Below are positions 26,828 through 35,867 of a stretch of 64,000 bases of DNA, piece by piece. The position numbers and the translations under genes are program-made. Position 1 is the stretch's first letter. Each line of letters begins with the position of its first letter. Below the pieces are notes generated by a model. It saw only the letters and a list, made by a program, of their open reading frames with translations, was not told where the DNA came from and searched no databases. This stretch comes from Candidatus Cloacimonadota bacterium (GTDB taxonomy: Bacteria > Cloacimonadota > Cloacimonadia > Cloacimonadales > WRIO01): assembly GCA_009777575.1 (NCBI GenBank), contig WRLO01000007.1, positions 1 through 64,000 on the forward strand, read 5' to 3'.

Positions 26828-28444
26828 TTATCTCGGACTCAAATTTATTTCAAAAATCATCGCTTCACTAAAATAATTTCCACTATAAGAAACACCTGTA
26901 TTAAAATTATCCATGTATGCTTGCATAGCTATTTCACGAATCTGCTCATGGAGAGGTTCTGAGTATATCATATTTCGAAAACGCACCACCATATTTGTGT
27001 TACTGCTCTTCAAAATCTGCTGAACATGTTCTCTGTATTCATCTAAGTTGTTTACTACTTTTATACCAAGTGCATTATAGTCTTTACCCTGTGTTTCGAT
27101 GGTTATCTCAAATATCATTTGCTCGTCATAATATAAGATACTTACAGAAGCTATGGAATTAAATATTTCAAGATATTCTTGTCTTGCTATTTCTCTAATC
27201 TGTTCATTTATTTGCGGAGAATATCTAATATTCCTGAATCTTACAACAATGAATTTATTGCTTATTTTTAAGTTGTCTGAAACATGATTTCGGTATTCAT
27301 CCATGTTGTTAACTATCTTTATTCCTAATAAATTATAATCTTTACCTTGAGTTTCCAAAGTAATATCAAAAACCATATCTTCAGGATAATACAAAACACT
27401 AGCAGATGCTATTGAATTATACGTTTCTAAATATTGATGTTTTGCTATTTCAATAATTTGATCATAAATTTGCTGGGAGTAATTTAAATTATTAAATTTA
27501 ACAACAATTCTTTTATTATCATTTAATAAATTGTTTCGGACAAAAGTATGAAATTCGCTTAATCTATTCACAACCATATTGTTTAATGTAAAAAAGTCTT
27601 TACCATAAGTAACACAAGCAGGTACTCTGCTTTCAATAATACGAGTTTGTTTAATTTCAGAATCAGTTAGATTAAAGTTTCTGAAATACTCTGTAACTTC
27701 ACCTTCTTTGGGTAAATCCCAAGTGGTATCAATATGATATGTTTTACCATCTAATTCGATTATATTCCATGCATGTCCATCTGTCCTGAGTTCAGCGGCT
27801 GGATCAATTATTCGGCCAGCAACATAAATGCATTTCACATTAAGATAATCCAAAACCAGTTTCATAGTTCTTGCGATTCCGTCACAAACCGCAGTTTGTC
27901 TATAAATGAGTCCCAAAATAGAATATGAATACTGATGGAAGCTATAATCATAAGTATAATTTGTCACAAAATACTTGTAAACATAGAACAACTTATCTAG
28001 GTCATTGTAGTTTTTTATTTCATCAAACGAAATTAAAAAGTTTTGAATGTGATTCATACTGTTGCTAATGTCTTTGTTATTATGGGTATATTGAGGAATA
28101 AAGACACATTTTTGTTCATTTCCAAACGTTCTTAAAGAAAAATTTGAAACATAAAAAATAATCGGATTATCTTGTCTAATGAACTTTAAAATATCAGAAT
28201 ACTCATCTATGCTGCCATAAGGAACTTCAATCTCATTTACCAATGATAAAAGTCCTGCTAAAACAATATTATACATTTCTTTTTGTCTTTCTGTCAAATG
28301 AGTTTCAAAGTAGTACAAATAATTTCCAAAGGTTTCGAAAGGTTGTTGATATTTCTGCTTTGTGCATGATACAAATATAGTTACTGATAGAATTATAAAA
28401 ATTAAATATTTTGAATAAATAAATCGTATTTTTTTATACTTCAT
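26828..28444 (-). CDS. Transglutaminase-like lipoprotein with three C-terminal repeats
   Basis: Paralogue of the protein at 637-1710. The signal peptide ends in a lipobox (TIFVSC), so it is exported and anchored. The triad is conserved: Cys in AVCDGIA, His in GHAWNI and Asp in HIDTTWD. The C-terminal module of about 82 residues (start VxNxxEYRxHV, end MIFEI) is present three times. I use the ATG at 28444 (AGAGAAG upstream); a TTG at 28462 is also possible. Either way the 5' end overlaps the DUF1016 gene, so the two are cotranscribed. It likely remodels a periplasmic or surface protein. Confidence 0.8.
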   Translation of the reverse strand: MKYKKIRFIYSKYLIFIILSVTIFVSCTKQKYQQPFETFGNYLYYFETHLTERQKEMYNIVLAGLLSLVNEIEVPYGSIDEYSDILKFIRQDNPIIFYVSNFSLRTFGNEQKCVFIPQYTHNNKDISNSMNHIQNFLISFDEIKNYNDLDKLFYVYKYFVTNYTYDYSFHQYSYSILGLIYRQTAVCDGIARTMKLVLDYLNVKCIYVAGRIIDPAAELRTDGHAWNIIELDGKTYHIDTTWDLPKEGEVTEYFRNFNLTDSEIKQTRIIESRVPACVTYGKDFFTLNNMVVNRLSEFHTFVRNNLLNDNKRIVVKFNNLNYSQQIYDQIIEIAKHQYLETYNSIASASVLYYPEDMVFDITLETQGKDYNLLGIKIVNNMDEYRNHVSDNLKISNKFIVVRFRNIRYSPQINEQIREIARQEYLEIFNSIASVSILYYDEQMIFEITIETQGKDYNALGIKVVNNLDEYREHVQQILKSSNTNMVVRFRNMIYSEPLHEQIREIAMQAYMDNFNTGVSYSGNYFSEAMIFEINLSPR

Positions 28445-29462
28445 CAGCTTCTCTATTATCAAAATCTCCCAATATTTTCTTTATACCTTCAGTCAGGTCA
28501 TTTTCAGATGGTAAATAAAGTTGATACTTGCTTGTCAAAATGCTTTTGTTTTCTTCTGGAAGAGATATTTTCACCATAAGCTCATTTTTCTCAGTGCATA
28601 ATAATATGCCTACAGTTGGACTTTCTTCTGGTAATTTTTCATATCTATCGTAATAATTCACATACATTTGTAATTGACCCAATGACTCATGGGTTAGCTT
28701 ATGTGTTTTAATTTCAATAATAACAAAACAACGAAGTAACCGATTGTAGAATACTAAGTCTACAAAGAACTCGTCATCCTCTATTAAAATTCTCTTCTGA
28801 CGAGCCACAAAGCTGAAACCATTTCCAAGTTCAAGCAAAAATTCTTGTAAATGGGTTATTAATGCCGATTCAATGTCTTTTTCGTAATATTCTGCTTGTG
28901 GTTTCAGACCAAGAAATTCTAAACATGTCGGGTCTTTGATTATTTCAAAAGGTTTTTCAGGGATACGTTCTTTTCGGGCAACAGCCAAAACAGCTTCTTT
29001 GTCATTACTCAATAACAAACGCTCATACAATAAAGAACTAATCTGGCGTTCAAGTTCTCGCCCAGTCCAAGCATTTTTGATTGCCTCAAGCTCATAATAT
29101 TCTCTTTTATCATTGTCCTCAATAGCGATAAGTAAACGATATTGAAACCAATTCAATTGTGTCCGCAGTGCGGTCACAATTGGATATAATCGATAAAACC
29201 GTCTTGCTCGTGCTAGCTGGCGATAAGAAAAGCCGCTCCCAAACTCATTTTCAAGTTGCTCAGCAAGCTTCTTTATCAAATATTCTCCATAAGTCGCTCT
29301 ATCTTGCTCTTTCTGTTCTTCCACAAAGACCCTTTCACCTAAATGCCAATACATTTTAACTCTTTCATAATCTACGCTTCGAACAGCTTGCTTTCGAGCC
29401 TCTATTATAATTGACCTTATTTCTGAATAGAAAGATGTGTTTATAGCTTGCAAATCACTCAT
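28434..29462 (-). CDS. DUF1016 (YhcG-type) PD-(D/E)XK nuclease-domain protein
   Basis: A 342-residue protein. The N-terminal DUF1016 domain shows GEYLIKKLAEQLENEFGSGF and LRTQLNWFQYRLLI; the C-terminal PD-(D/E)XK nuclease core is visible as EFFVDLVFYN ... CFVIIEIKTHKL. The family is widespread and often near restriction or mobile elements. It carries no methylase partner. It shares its last codons with the transglutaminase lipoprotein gene. A promoter candidate of the TTGACA-N~20-TTTG type lies upstream at 29499-29528. Confidence 0.85.
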   Translation of the reverse strand: MSDLQAINTSFYSEIRSIIIEARKQAVRSVDYERVKMYWHLGERVFVEEQKEQDRATYGEYLIKKLAEQLENEFGSGFSYRQLARARRFYRLYPIVTALRTQLNWFQYRLLIAIEDNDKREYYELEAIKNAWTGRELERQISSLLYERLLLSNDKEAVLAVARKERIPEKPFEIIKDPTCLEFLGLKPQAEYYEKDIESALITHLQEFLLELGNGFSFVARQKRILIEDDEFFVDLVFYNRLLRCFVIIEIKTHKLTHESLGQLQMYVNYYDRYEKLPEESPTVGILLCTEKNELMVKISLPEENKSILTSKYQLYLPSENDLTEGIKKILGDFDNREADEV

Positions 29463-29682
29463 GCCAAATCCTTAAAATAATTTTTTCTCATAAAGGAACA
29501 AATTATTTAAATCAAGTTTTTCTGTCAATGTAATTTTCTGGCAGGTAAAATAATTTAAGAAAAATCTCAAACTTTACTTCGTATTTTCTCAAACTATTTA
29601 GCGGTCTTTATTTAAACGAGTAATCGTGTTAGCATGGATATGCAATCATATATATTGTCATTATTTTAGGTTTAGCTTTTTC
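29463..29682. other. 220-bp intergenic region
   Basis: Apart from the DUF1016 promoter candidate I see no gene, hairpin or repeat here. It separates the DUF1016 operon from the ABC exporter genes, which are on the same strand. Confidence 0.6.
29499..29528 (-). promoter_or_regulatory. Promoter candidate for the DUF1016 operon
   Basis: On the minus strand TTGACA (29528-29523) is followed 17 nt later by TAATTTG (29505-29499), about 37 bp before the start codon. It has the same layout as the candidates upstream of the MNT gene, fabD and rnpB. Confidence 0.45.
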
Positions 29683-31554
29683 TCACTTATAATGGTGCTG
29701 CACAAACTCTTTGTATTTTTGATTCTCATTTATCAAGTTTTCATGATTTCCAAATGCACATAGCTTTTGATCTTCTAAAAAAATTATTTTATTTGCATAT
29801 CTTAAAGAAGAGAGTCTATGTGAAACAATAAATGCTGTTAAATCTTTAAATATCAATGAAATTTGTTCCCATAACAATTCTTCTTTTTTTGCGTCCAGAC
29901 TTGCGGTAATATCATCCAATATCAATAATTGTGGTTTTTTGTGTAGGGCTCTGGCTATTGCTATTCTCTGTTTTTGTCCACCAGACAGAGACAGTCCTTT
30001 TACTCCGAGCACTGTCAGATCACCTTCAATAAACTGTGATATTTCATCTTTCATTTGAATTGCTGAAATAATCCGTTCATAATACTCTTGTCCAGACCAG
30101 TCTTTCTTTTTTATGTCTGAGTGATCTGCCACTGATGTCCCAAACAATACGTTATCTTTTATTGTCCCTGTAAATAGAGATGGCTCTTGTGGAACGAAGC
30201 CTAAAAGATTTCTCAGGCTAAATAAATCAATATTATAAAGAGGAATGTTGTTAATGAAAATAGTACCTTCATGTGGAATCAATAAACCATTTAGTAGTCC
30301 TAACATCGTTGTTTTACCAACCCCTGATCTACCTAAAATGAGAACTTTCTCACCTTTTTTTATTTCAAAAGTTAAATTTTCAAAAATATTGGCATTTGTA
30401 TCTTCATAATTAAAAGTAACATTTTCAAATCTGATAGATTCAATATCGCATAGCACAGTTTTTGTTTCTATATAGTTTTTGCTGTTTTTTTCTACTGAGT
30501 GGTATGTTTTTGTAGGGAAATTTTTGATTTCCTCCAGTCTATCTATACATACAAAAGCTTGTTTTCCAGAAATAAACAATTGAGGCAAATCTAATATAGG
30601 GTATACTAGCATCGATAAGTATGCATAAAAAGCCACAAAGGTACCTATGCTGATACTGCCGACCACCGTCAAATACCCTCCAAAAAGGATAACTGCTATT
30701 AACGCAAGGAAATCGATATATTCGTAGATAAGGTGTAGAATAGTCCCTATTTTTACAAGATTGAACTCTGTATCAAATCGGTTCTTTAATGCTTTATCAA
30801 AGAATCTTTTATATTTATCTTCACATACGAATGATTTTATGATTTTTATACCAGAAAAAGTCATCTCTAATTGATTGTTTATTTCAGAAATCGCCTCCTG
30901 ATTTTTTTTGAATCTTTTATGCAATATATCCGAGGCTATATAAAAGGCTATTATCATAAATGGTATTGGGAGAAGCACAAATATAGTTAACTTCCAACTC
31001 AAAAAGAACATGATGCTGACACAAAAGATAATTTTTACGAGAGAATCAAAAGCCCTGAATATACCAGAACAGAGAAACCATCCAATTTTTGGAAAATCAT
31101 TAATATCCGCAGTGAGTCTAGTCACAAGATCACCTGTTCTAAACTTTAGGAAAAAACTATAATCTTTTTCTAAAATATTTTTGAAATATCTTTTTCTTAA
31201 TAAAAACTCAAAGAGTAGATTCATGTATGCCCTGAAAGAAGGATATAAAGCAACAATTAAACGAACAATTCCCAGCATTAATAACATGAACGATACTTTA
31301 TACACAGGGTTCATCGGATTTTCAACATCAGAGTCTACCAGCACCATTTTAAGATTATCGATTAATTCTTTTAATAATATAGGGTATGCAACTGCCACAC
31401 CAGAGGAAAGAATAGTTAATAATAATAATACAATGGTAAAATACTTATATGGTCTCCATTCGCTGATTATCCATTTTATATGAAAAAATTTATCTTTTTT
31501 CTCATTTTCATCTTGATCTGTTTTAGGCGATATAGATTTATTTTTCTTCATCAT
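29683..31554 (-). CDS. ABC exporter half-transporter with degenerate ATP site
   Basis: ABC transporter with an N-terminal type 1 exporter transmembrane domain (six helices) and a C-terminal ATPase. Walker A is GRSGVGKTTM, signature LSLSGGQKQR is intact, and Walker B is LLILDDITASLD with Asp in place of the catalytic Glu. That mirrors heterodimeric exporters such as TM287/288, where one nucleotide site is non-catalytic. Its partner is the gene immediately upstream, overlapping it by 17 bp. I use the ATG at 31554, which has AGAGGAG directly upstream. Substrate unknown; drugs or lipids are usual for the family. Confidence 0.85.
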   Translation of the reverse strand: MMKKNKSISPKTDQDENEKKDKFFHIKWIISEWRPYKYFTIVLLLLTILSSGVAVAYPILLKELIDNLKMVLVDSDVENPMNPVYKVSFMLLMLGIVRLIVALYPSFRAYMNLLFEFLLRKRYFKNILEKDYSFFLKFRTGDLVTRLTADINDFPKIGWFLCSGIFRAFDSLVKIIFCVSIMFFLSWKLTIFVLLPIPFMIIAFYIASDILHKRFKKNQEAISEINNQLEMTFSGIKIIKSFVCEDKYKRFFDKALKNRFDTEFNLVKIGTILHLIYEYIDFLALIAVILFGGYLTVVGSISIGTFVAFYAYLSMLVYPILDLPQLFISGKQAFVCIDRLEEIKNFPTKTYHSVEKNSKNYIETKTVLCDIESIRFENVTFNYEDTNANIFENLTFEIKKGEKVLILGRSGVGKTTMLGLLNGLLIPHEGTIFINNIPLYNIDLFSLRNLLGFVPQEPSLFTGTIKDNVLFGTSVADHSDIKKKDWSGQEYYERIISAIQMKDEISQFIEGDLTVLGVKGLSLSGGQKQRIAIARALHKKPQLLILDDITASLDAKKEELLWEQISLIFKDLTAFIVSHRLSSLRYANKIIFLEDQKLCAFGNHENLINENQKYKEFVQHHYK

Positions 31555-33364
31555 CTCCTCTAAATTTATCCTCAGCAATTGACTCACATGTTTCGTCTTT
31601 TTTTAAGAATTGCAATTCCACTAATTTTCTATATTCTTTTGATTTTTCCATAAGTTCGTGATGTTTTCCACTAGCTATAATCTCACCATTCTCAAAGAAA
31701 AATATCTTATCGCTATCAATGACTGATATCAATCTGTGTGCAATAATAACAGCTGTTTTTCCTGCCAACATTTCTTTCATGGATTGCTGAATCAAGGTTT
31801 CTGTTTTTGCATCAATAGAGGCAGTAGCCTCGTCCATGATTATTATTTCTGGATCGAAGCATATTGCTCGAGCAAAAGACACAAGCTGCCTTTCACCCAT
31901 TGAAAGATTTTGACCTCTCTCTTTAATCTCACTTTCTAGATTATTATTCACTCTTTTTAAAAGAGCATCCGCGTGGGAGATGTCTATAGCTTTTTGCACT
32001 TTGTCTATGGTAATATCATCATTATATATTCTAACATTTTCAAGCAAATTACCAGGGAATAAAATGATATCTTGTAATATTAGGCCTATCTTTTTTCTCC
32101 ATTTTTCTAGAGGATAGTCATATATGCTCACACCATCTACGAGTATTGCTCCTTTTTGTATATTATAGAATCTACACAAAAGAGCTATTGTCGTAGTTTT
32201 ACCACCTCCAGAGGCTCCTACAAAGGCAACTTTGGAACCTTTTTTTATGCAGAAACTAACATTTTTTAAAACCCATTCATCTTCTTTGTATTTAAACCAG
32301 ACATTTTTAAATTCAATAAGGTCAGAAAACAACAGCTCTGGTTCATGTAGTTTTGTTTGTTCTGGATGCTCGAGAGCCATCCTTGACTCTGTGACCTCGT
32401 CAAGCAAGCCAAACACTCTTTTCAAAGAAACAAAGGCTCTTTGAAATTGATTTAAGTTTTCAGTTATTTGCACTATCGGCCACACCAACCTCACAGCGTA
32501 TTGTAGAAAAATAATCAATACTCCTATAGATACTTGTTCACTAATTATTTTAGGACTTAAAAACAATATTATGACTATGATCAAAATATAGCTGATCAAA
32601 AAATCATTAACTCCCCAAGTTCCAAATTCTATGAAAGAAGCTTTAGTATCCAGTTTTTGTTTTTCCTTGCTTTTTTCATTTATATAATCTTCTGCTTTTT
32701 GTTGTTGATTAAATACCTGTACGGTGTTTATTCCTTGGATATATTCTGTCAACCTTCCTGTAATGTCTGCGTTTAATTCTCTAGATTTTTTATAAAATTT
32801 AGAAAGATATTTTATCATAAAAATAGCCAAGATAAAAACAAAGATCATGGGTATTAAAAGCATCAAAGTGATTTGCCAGTTTTTAGAAAGTAATACTATC
32901 AACATACCTATAAAAAATAAAATATTTCCAATAATTGTAACGCTAAAGTTTGAAAATACATCTCTTACTCTTTCACAATCAGACTCCACTCTCGAAATCA
33001 ATGTTCCTACTGGTGTCTTGTCAAACCAAGCTATAGGTAGCAATAGTAAGTGATTAAATATATTTGATTTTAAACCTGTGATTAATTTGATACCTAGTTT
33101 TGCCATCCAAATAAATTGTAAATATGACATATAACCAGATAATAAAATTACGATGGTAAATGTCCCTCCCCAAAAGAACATATTTCTTAAATCATGGTTT
33201 GGGACTGAATGATCTATGATATGAGCGACTATAATAGGATCCATCAGTCTACCAACAGTAGTCAGAGACATAAATAAAAACCCACCAAAGAAAAGACCTT
33301 TTTCTGTCATTATCATTGTCAATAGTTTCGAGAGACCTTCTTTTAAGCTCATTTCTTTTTTCAT
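31538..33364 (-). CDS. ABC exporter half-transporter, catalytic Walker B
   Basis: Partner of the gene above. Type 1 exporter transmembrane domain plus ATPase: Walker A GASGGGKTTT, Walker B IIIMDEATASID with the catalytic Glu present, and a variant signature NLSMGERQLV. The variant signature would face the partner's degenerate Walker B, so both defects fall in one composite site, exactly the heterodimer arrangement. The ATG at 33364 has AAAGGAG 8 nt upstream; an earlier start would lack a ribosome binding site. The promoter must lie in the repeat-rich spacer upstream. Confidence 0.85.
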   Translation of the reverse strand: MKKEMSLKEGLSKLLTMIMTEKGLFFGGFLFMSLTTVGRLMDPIIVAHIIDHSVPNHDLRNMFFWGGTFTIVILLSGYMSYLQFIWMAKLGIKLITGLKSNIFNHLLLLPIAWFDKTPVGTLISRVESDCERVRDVFSNFSVTIIGNILFFIGMLIVLLSKNWQITLMLLIPMIFVFILAIFMIKYLSKFYKKSRELNADITGRLTEYIQGINTVQVFNQQQKAEDYINEKSKEKQKLDTKASFIEFGTWGVNDFLISYILIIVIILFLSPKIISEQVSIGVLIIFLQYAVRLVWPIVQITENLNQFQRAFVSLKRVFGLLDEVTESRMALEHPEQTKLHEPELLFSDLIEFKNVWFKYKEDEWVLKNVSFCIKKGSKVAFVGASGGGKTTTIALLCRFYNIQKGAILVDGVSIYDYPLEKWRKKIGLILQDIILFPGNLLENVRIYNDDITIDKVQKAIDISHADALLKRVNNNLESEIKERGQNLSMGERQLVSFARAICFDPEIIIMDEATASIDAKTETLIQQSMKEMLAGKTAVIIAHRLISVIDSDKIFFFENGEIIASGKHHELMEKSKEYRKLVELQFLKKDETCESIAEDKFRGDDEEK

Positions 33365-33754
33365 GATCGACACTCCTTTATCTCCGTGCATTTTCAGGAG
33401 ACCAGAATGTTGAGGAATGTCATTTTGTCAAGCGATATGTTCATCTAAACATAAAAATGTAACGGGTAGACTGTTCACTCGTATTTTACCCGTAACCATT
33501 TTATCCCGCATGCTTGCTATTCACAAAGCCTTCTTGTAAATAACAGCACAAAAATGAATATGCCTTACATACGCAGAAGTCGTGTGGCGTTTAATCGAAA
33601 CGGGACATCAACGACAAAATGCCGTACCCCCCTTGTGCTTTTCCCGCATCTATCCTGCTTATTTTAGGGATCGGTACAGGAGCCGTACAGGGAAGGTGTC
33701 AGAAAACTAGATTGGGTGCGGTTTTCTCGATTTAGAAAAAGGGTACTGATTTTT

Positions 33755-33888
33755 GTCGTAGATCGGAGATCTCCGCTACGGGATGGTGCCAATTTATCGA
33801 TTGAGGGCGGGGATGCTGACTTGTCGTAGATCGGAGATCTCCGCTACGGGATCGGGCTTTTGATCGATTGAGGGCGGGGGGCTGACTT
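33755..33888. repeat. 67-bp tandem repeat with CGGAGATCTCCG palindrome
   Basis: Two nearly identical units start at 33755 and 33823. Each begins GTCGTAGATCGGAGATCTCC and continues through CTACGGGAT to ATCGATTGAGGGCGGGG. A degenerate third start lies at 33889. The core is an imperfect palindrome related to the GTAGCAGAAATCTCCG repeat at 41123-41195 and inside the PKD gene. Confidence 0.8.
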
Positions 33889-33910
33889 GTCGGATGCGGG
33901 ACGGACAGGT

Positions 33911-34000
33911 GCGTCCCCTACAGAAATAGGAACGAAAAAATGCGTTCCCTACAGAAATAGGAACGAAAAAATGCGTTCCCTACAGAAATAGGTTATTTTT
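33911..34000. repeat. 31-bp tandem repeat, GCGTTCCCTACAGAAATAGG family
   Basis: Three copies at 33911, 33942 and 33973 (the last partial), each beginning GCGT(T/C)CCCTACAGAAATAGG. The arm GCGTTCCCTAC is shared with the palindrome at 20579-20606 and the atpD upstream region. Confidence 0.8.
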
Positions 34001-34228
34001 CGACTACGGGATCGGGCGATGTTATCAATTGAGGGTGAGTCAACGGCGTTCCTCCGATAAATTTACTTGACGAAGATAACGAAATATTTTAGATTGTCCC
34101 TGTGAATTAATGAACTTTAAAAATTATTTTGCTAAATTTTGTCAAAAAATGAAGATTTTTAGTAACCGTTTTGAAAAACTTGACACCCATATAGTATAAG
34201 ATAAAAAAATCCACAAGGATGATTACGG

Positions 34229-35851
34229 ATGGATAAAAAAGTAGCAGAGGAAATAGTTATCAACAATTTTGGTACAATATACAGTTTCGCTCGTTCGAAA
34301 GAGTGGAATGTTGACAAGGTTGAGGAAATAGCGGCCCGTATAGCTTTTGAAGTTTATATATCGCTTTTGAGCGTTGAATCGGTACAATACATCAAGGGTT
34401 ATATTTATAAGATTTCTTCTAATGTTTATTCCAAATTTGTTGCTGAAGAAAAGAAACGCGAACTCCTGCTACAAAACTGTCAAAATCAATATATCGAAGA
34501 TAAGAGTTATAACTCGTATTGTCTTGAAAAGGATTATTCAAGATTAAGAAAAGAAATATCTTATCTTGGGAAAATGCATAGAGAAATAATCACTATGTAT
34601 TATTTCAATAAAATTGGTATTGTAGATATCTCACATAAATTAAATTTATCTGTGGGATATATTAAAAAGCATCTATTCAAGGCACGAGAACAATTAAGAG
34701 AGGGTATAACAATGCAAGATTTTGATATCGAACAAGCGGTTTCAATAAAATTCAAAGGAGTAGGTCAGCACGGCACAGACGGAGTCAATGGTGAAAACGT
34801 AGATACCTACTTAAACAAATTAATAGCTCAAAATATAGCTTATGCAGCATATTATGAAGCAAGAACCATAACAGAAATTGCAAGGGAGCTTTGTATTCCT
34901 GCAATTTATGTAGAAAACGAACTTAAAACACTTGTTGAATATGGCTATATCGACAGAGTAGCAGGTAATAAATATCTCACAAACATGCTGATAATAGAAA
35001 ATTCCAACAGAGTCTTGGAAGAAAAGCACGAAATTTACACTAAATATGCTAAAATAGTTTGTGAAAGATATGTACCAAAATTATTCAAAGTTATGGAAAA
35101 ATATGACCCCAAAACAATTTACACTCCTAAAAATGATTTAAATTTTCTGATGTGGTCTATTGTTTCTTATGCTACCAAATTCAAACTTACTTTACATGAC
35201 AAAAGTTCTTTCCTGAAAAAACATCACGTAAAGCGTAAAGATGGCAGTGAGAATATCGCTTTTGCATGGATAGATGCAAGTTTAAAATGGCAAGAACTAA
35301 GTTATTTCAAGCATCTTTATGATGTATTAGAAGACATTAACAGCTATAATCAAAATGAAAAACGTCATTGGCAATTTAACACTTATTATGATGATAGGAA
35401 AATAGATTGGCATGACTATTCAGGACTTGATTATGGTTTATTACATGACCATTTAACAGGTAAAATAATAAAAACAATTGACCATGCAGATAAATACAAG
35501 AGACTTTACGATAAATGCTTTTTGGTTGGTATCAAACATGTAGATTATGTAAATATGGTTATTGTAAAACCTTCTGAAAAAGTTCTTTTAGAAATGCTCC
35601 CAGAAATGGTTGTTAGGTTAAAAACAATTAGTAAAGAACTTGATGAAGAAATTTTTAATGTAGATAAAAGCCAATTCCCATCACACATGCACGATTTGTG
35701 TCGTTCATGGAACACAGATGTATTAGCAGGAACAGAAGTAAGAACACGAGTTTTAGAACAACTACTAAAAAAAGGTATGTTGAAAGAATTAACAGAAGCT
35801 CAAAAAATGACAGTAAATATCATAATGTTTAGTGATATACTGCCAGAGTAA
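34229..35851 (+). CDS. ECF-like RNA polymerase sigma factor with long C-terminal extension
   Basis: A 540-residue protein whose first 170 residues look like a sigma-70 family factor: a region 2-like helical block (FARSKEWNVDKVEEIAARIA) and region 4 (GKMHREIITMYYFNKIGIVDISHKLNLSVGYIKKHLFKARE). A second helix-turn-helix (ARTITEIARELCIPAIYVENEL) and a 300-residue tail follow, which may be an anti-sigma or ligand-sensing part. No anti-sigma gene is adjacent. It ends 16 bp before the secreted PKD protein gene, so it may drive that gene. The start has AAGGATG upstream. Confidence 0.75.
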   Translation: MDKKVAEEIVINNFGTIYSFARSKEWNVDKVEEIAARIAFEVYISLLSVESVQYIKGYIYKISSNVYSKFVAEEKKRELLLQNCQNQYIEDKSYNSYCLEKDYSRLRKEISYLGKMHREIITMYYFNKIGIVDISHKLNLSVGYIKKHLFKAREQLREGITMQDFDIEQAVSIKFKGVGQHGTDGVNGENVDTYLNKLIAQNIAYAAYYEARTITEIARELCIPAIYVENELKTLVEYGYIDRVAGNKYLTNMLIIENSNRVLEEKHEIYTKYAKIVCERYVPKLFKVMEKYDPKTIYTPKNDLNFLMWSIVSYATKFKLTLHDKSSFLKKHHVKRKDGSENIAFAWIDASLKWQELSYFKHLYDVLEDINSYNQNEKRHWQFNTYYDDRKIDWHDYSGLDYGLLHDHLTGKIIKTIDHADKYKRLYDKCFLVGIKHVDYVNMVIVKPSEKVLLEMLPEMVVRLKTISKELDEEIFNVDKSQFPSHMHDLCRSWNTDVLAGTEVRTRVLEQLLKKGMLKELTEAQKMTVNIIMFSDILPE

Positions 35852-35867
35852 ATAGGAGATATATACC

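Larger units (their letters stand above)
33392..34228. other. 837-bp repeat-rich intergenic spacer between divergent transcription units
   Basis: No gene I can support. GC content is visibly higher than the surrounding genes at 33500-33950. It holds an inverted repeat ACGGGTA/TACCCGT (33462-33493), a 67-bp tandem repeat (33755-33888) and a 31-bp tandem repeat (33911-34000). The right 150 bp are AT-rich and must carry the sigma-factor gene promoter (a TTGACA lies at 34179-34184). This looks like a graveyard of small repeats. Confidence 0.7.

Noticed and set aside
33535-33655. Short frame beginning MNMPYIRRSRVAFNR in the repeat spacer
   Set aside because: Only 37 codons, no ribosome binding site, lies in repeat-rich DNA; no support as a gene.
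33755-34000. Possible CRISPR array
   Set aside because: Units are directly tandem without unique spacers of constant length, two different families are present, and there are no cas genes.
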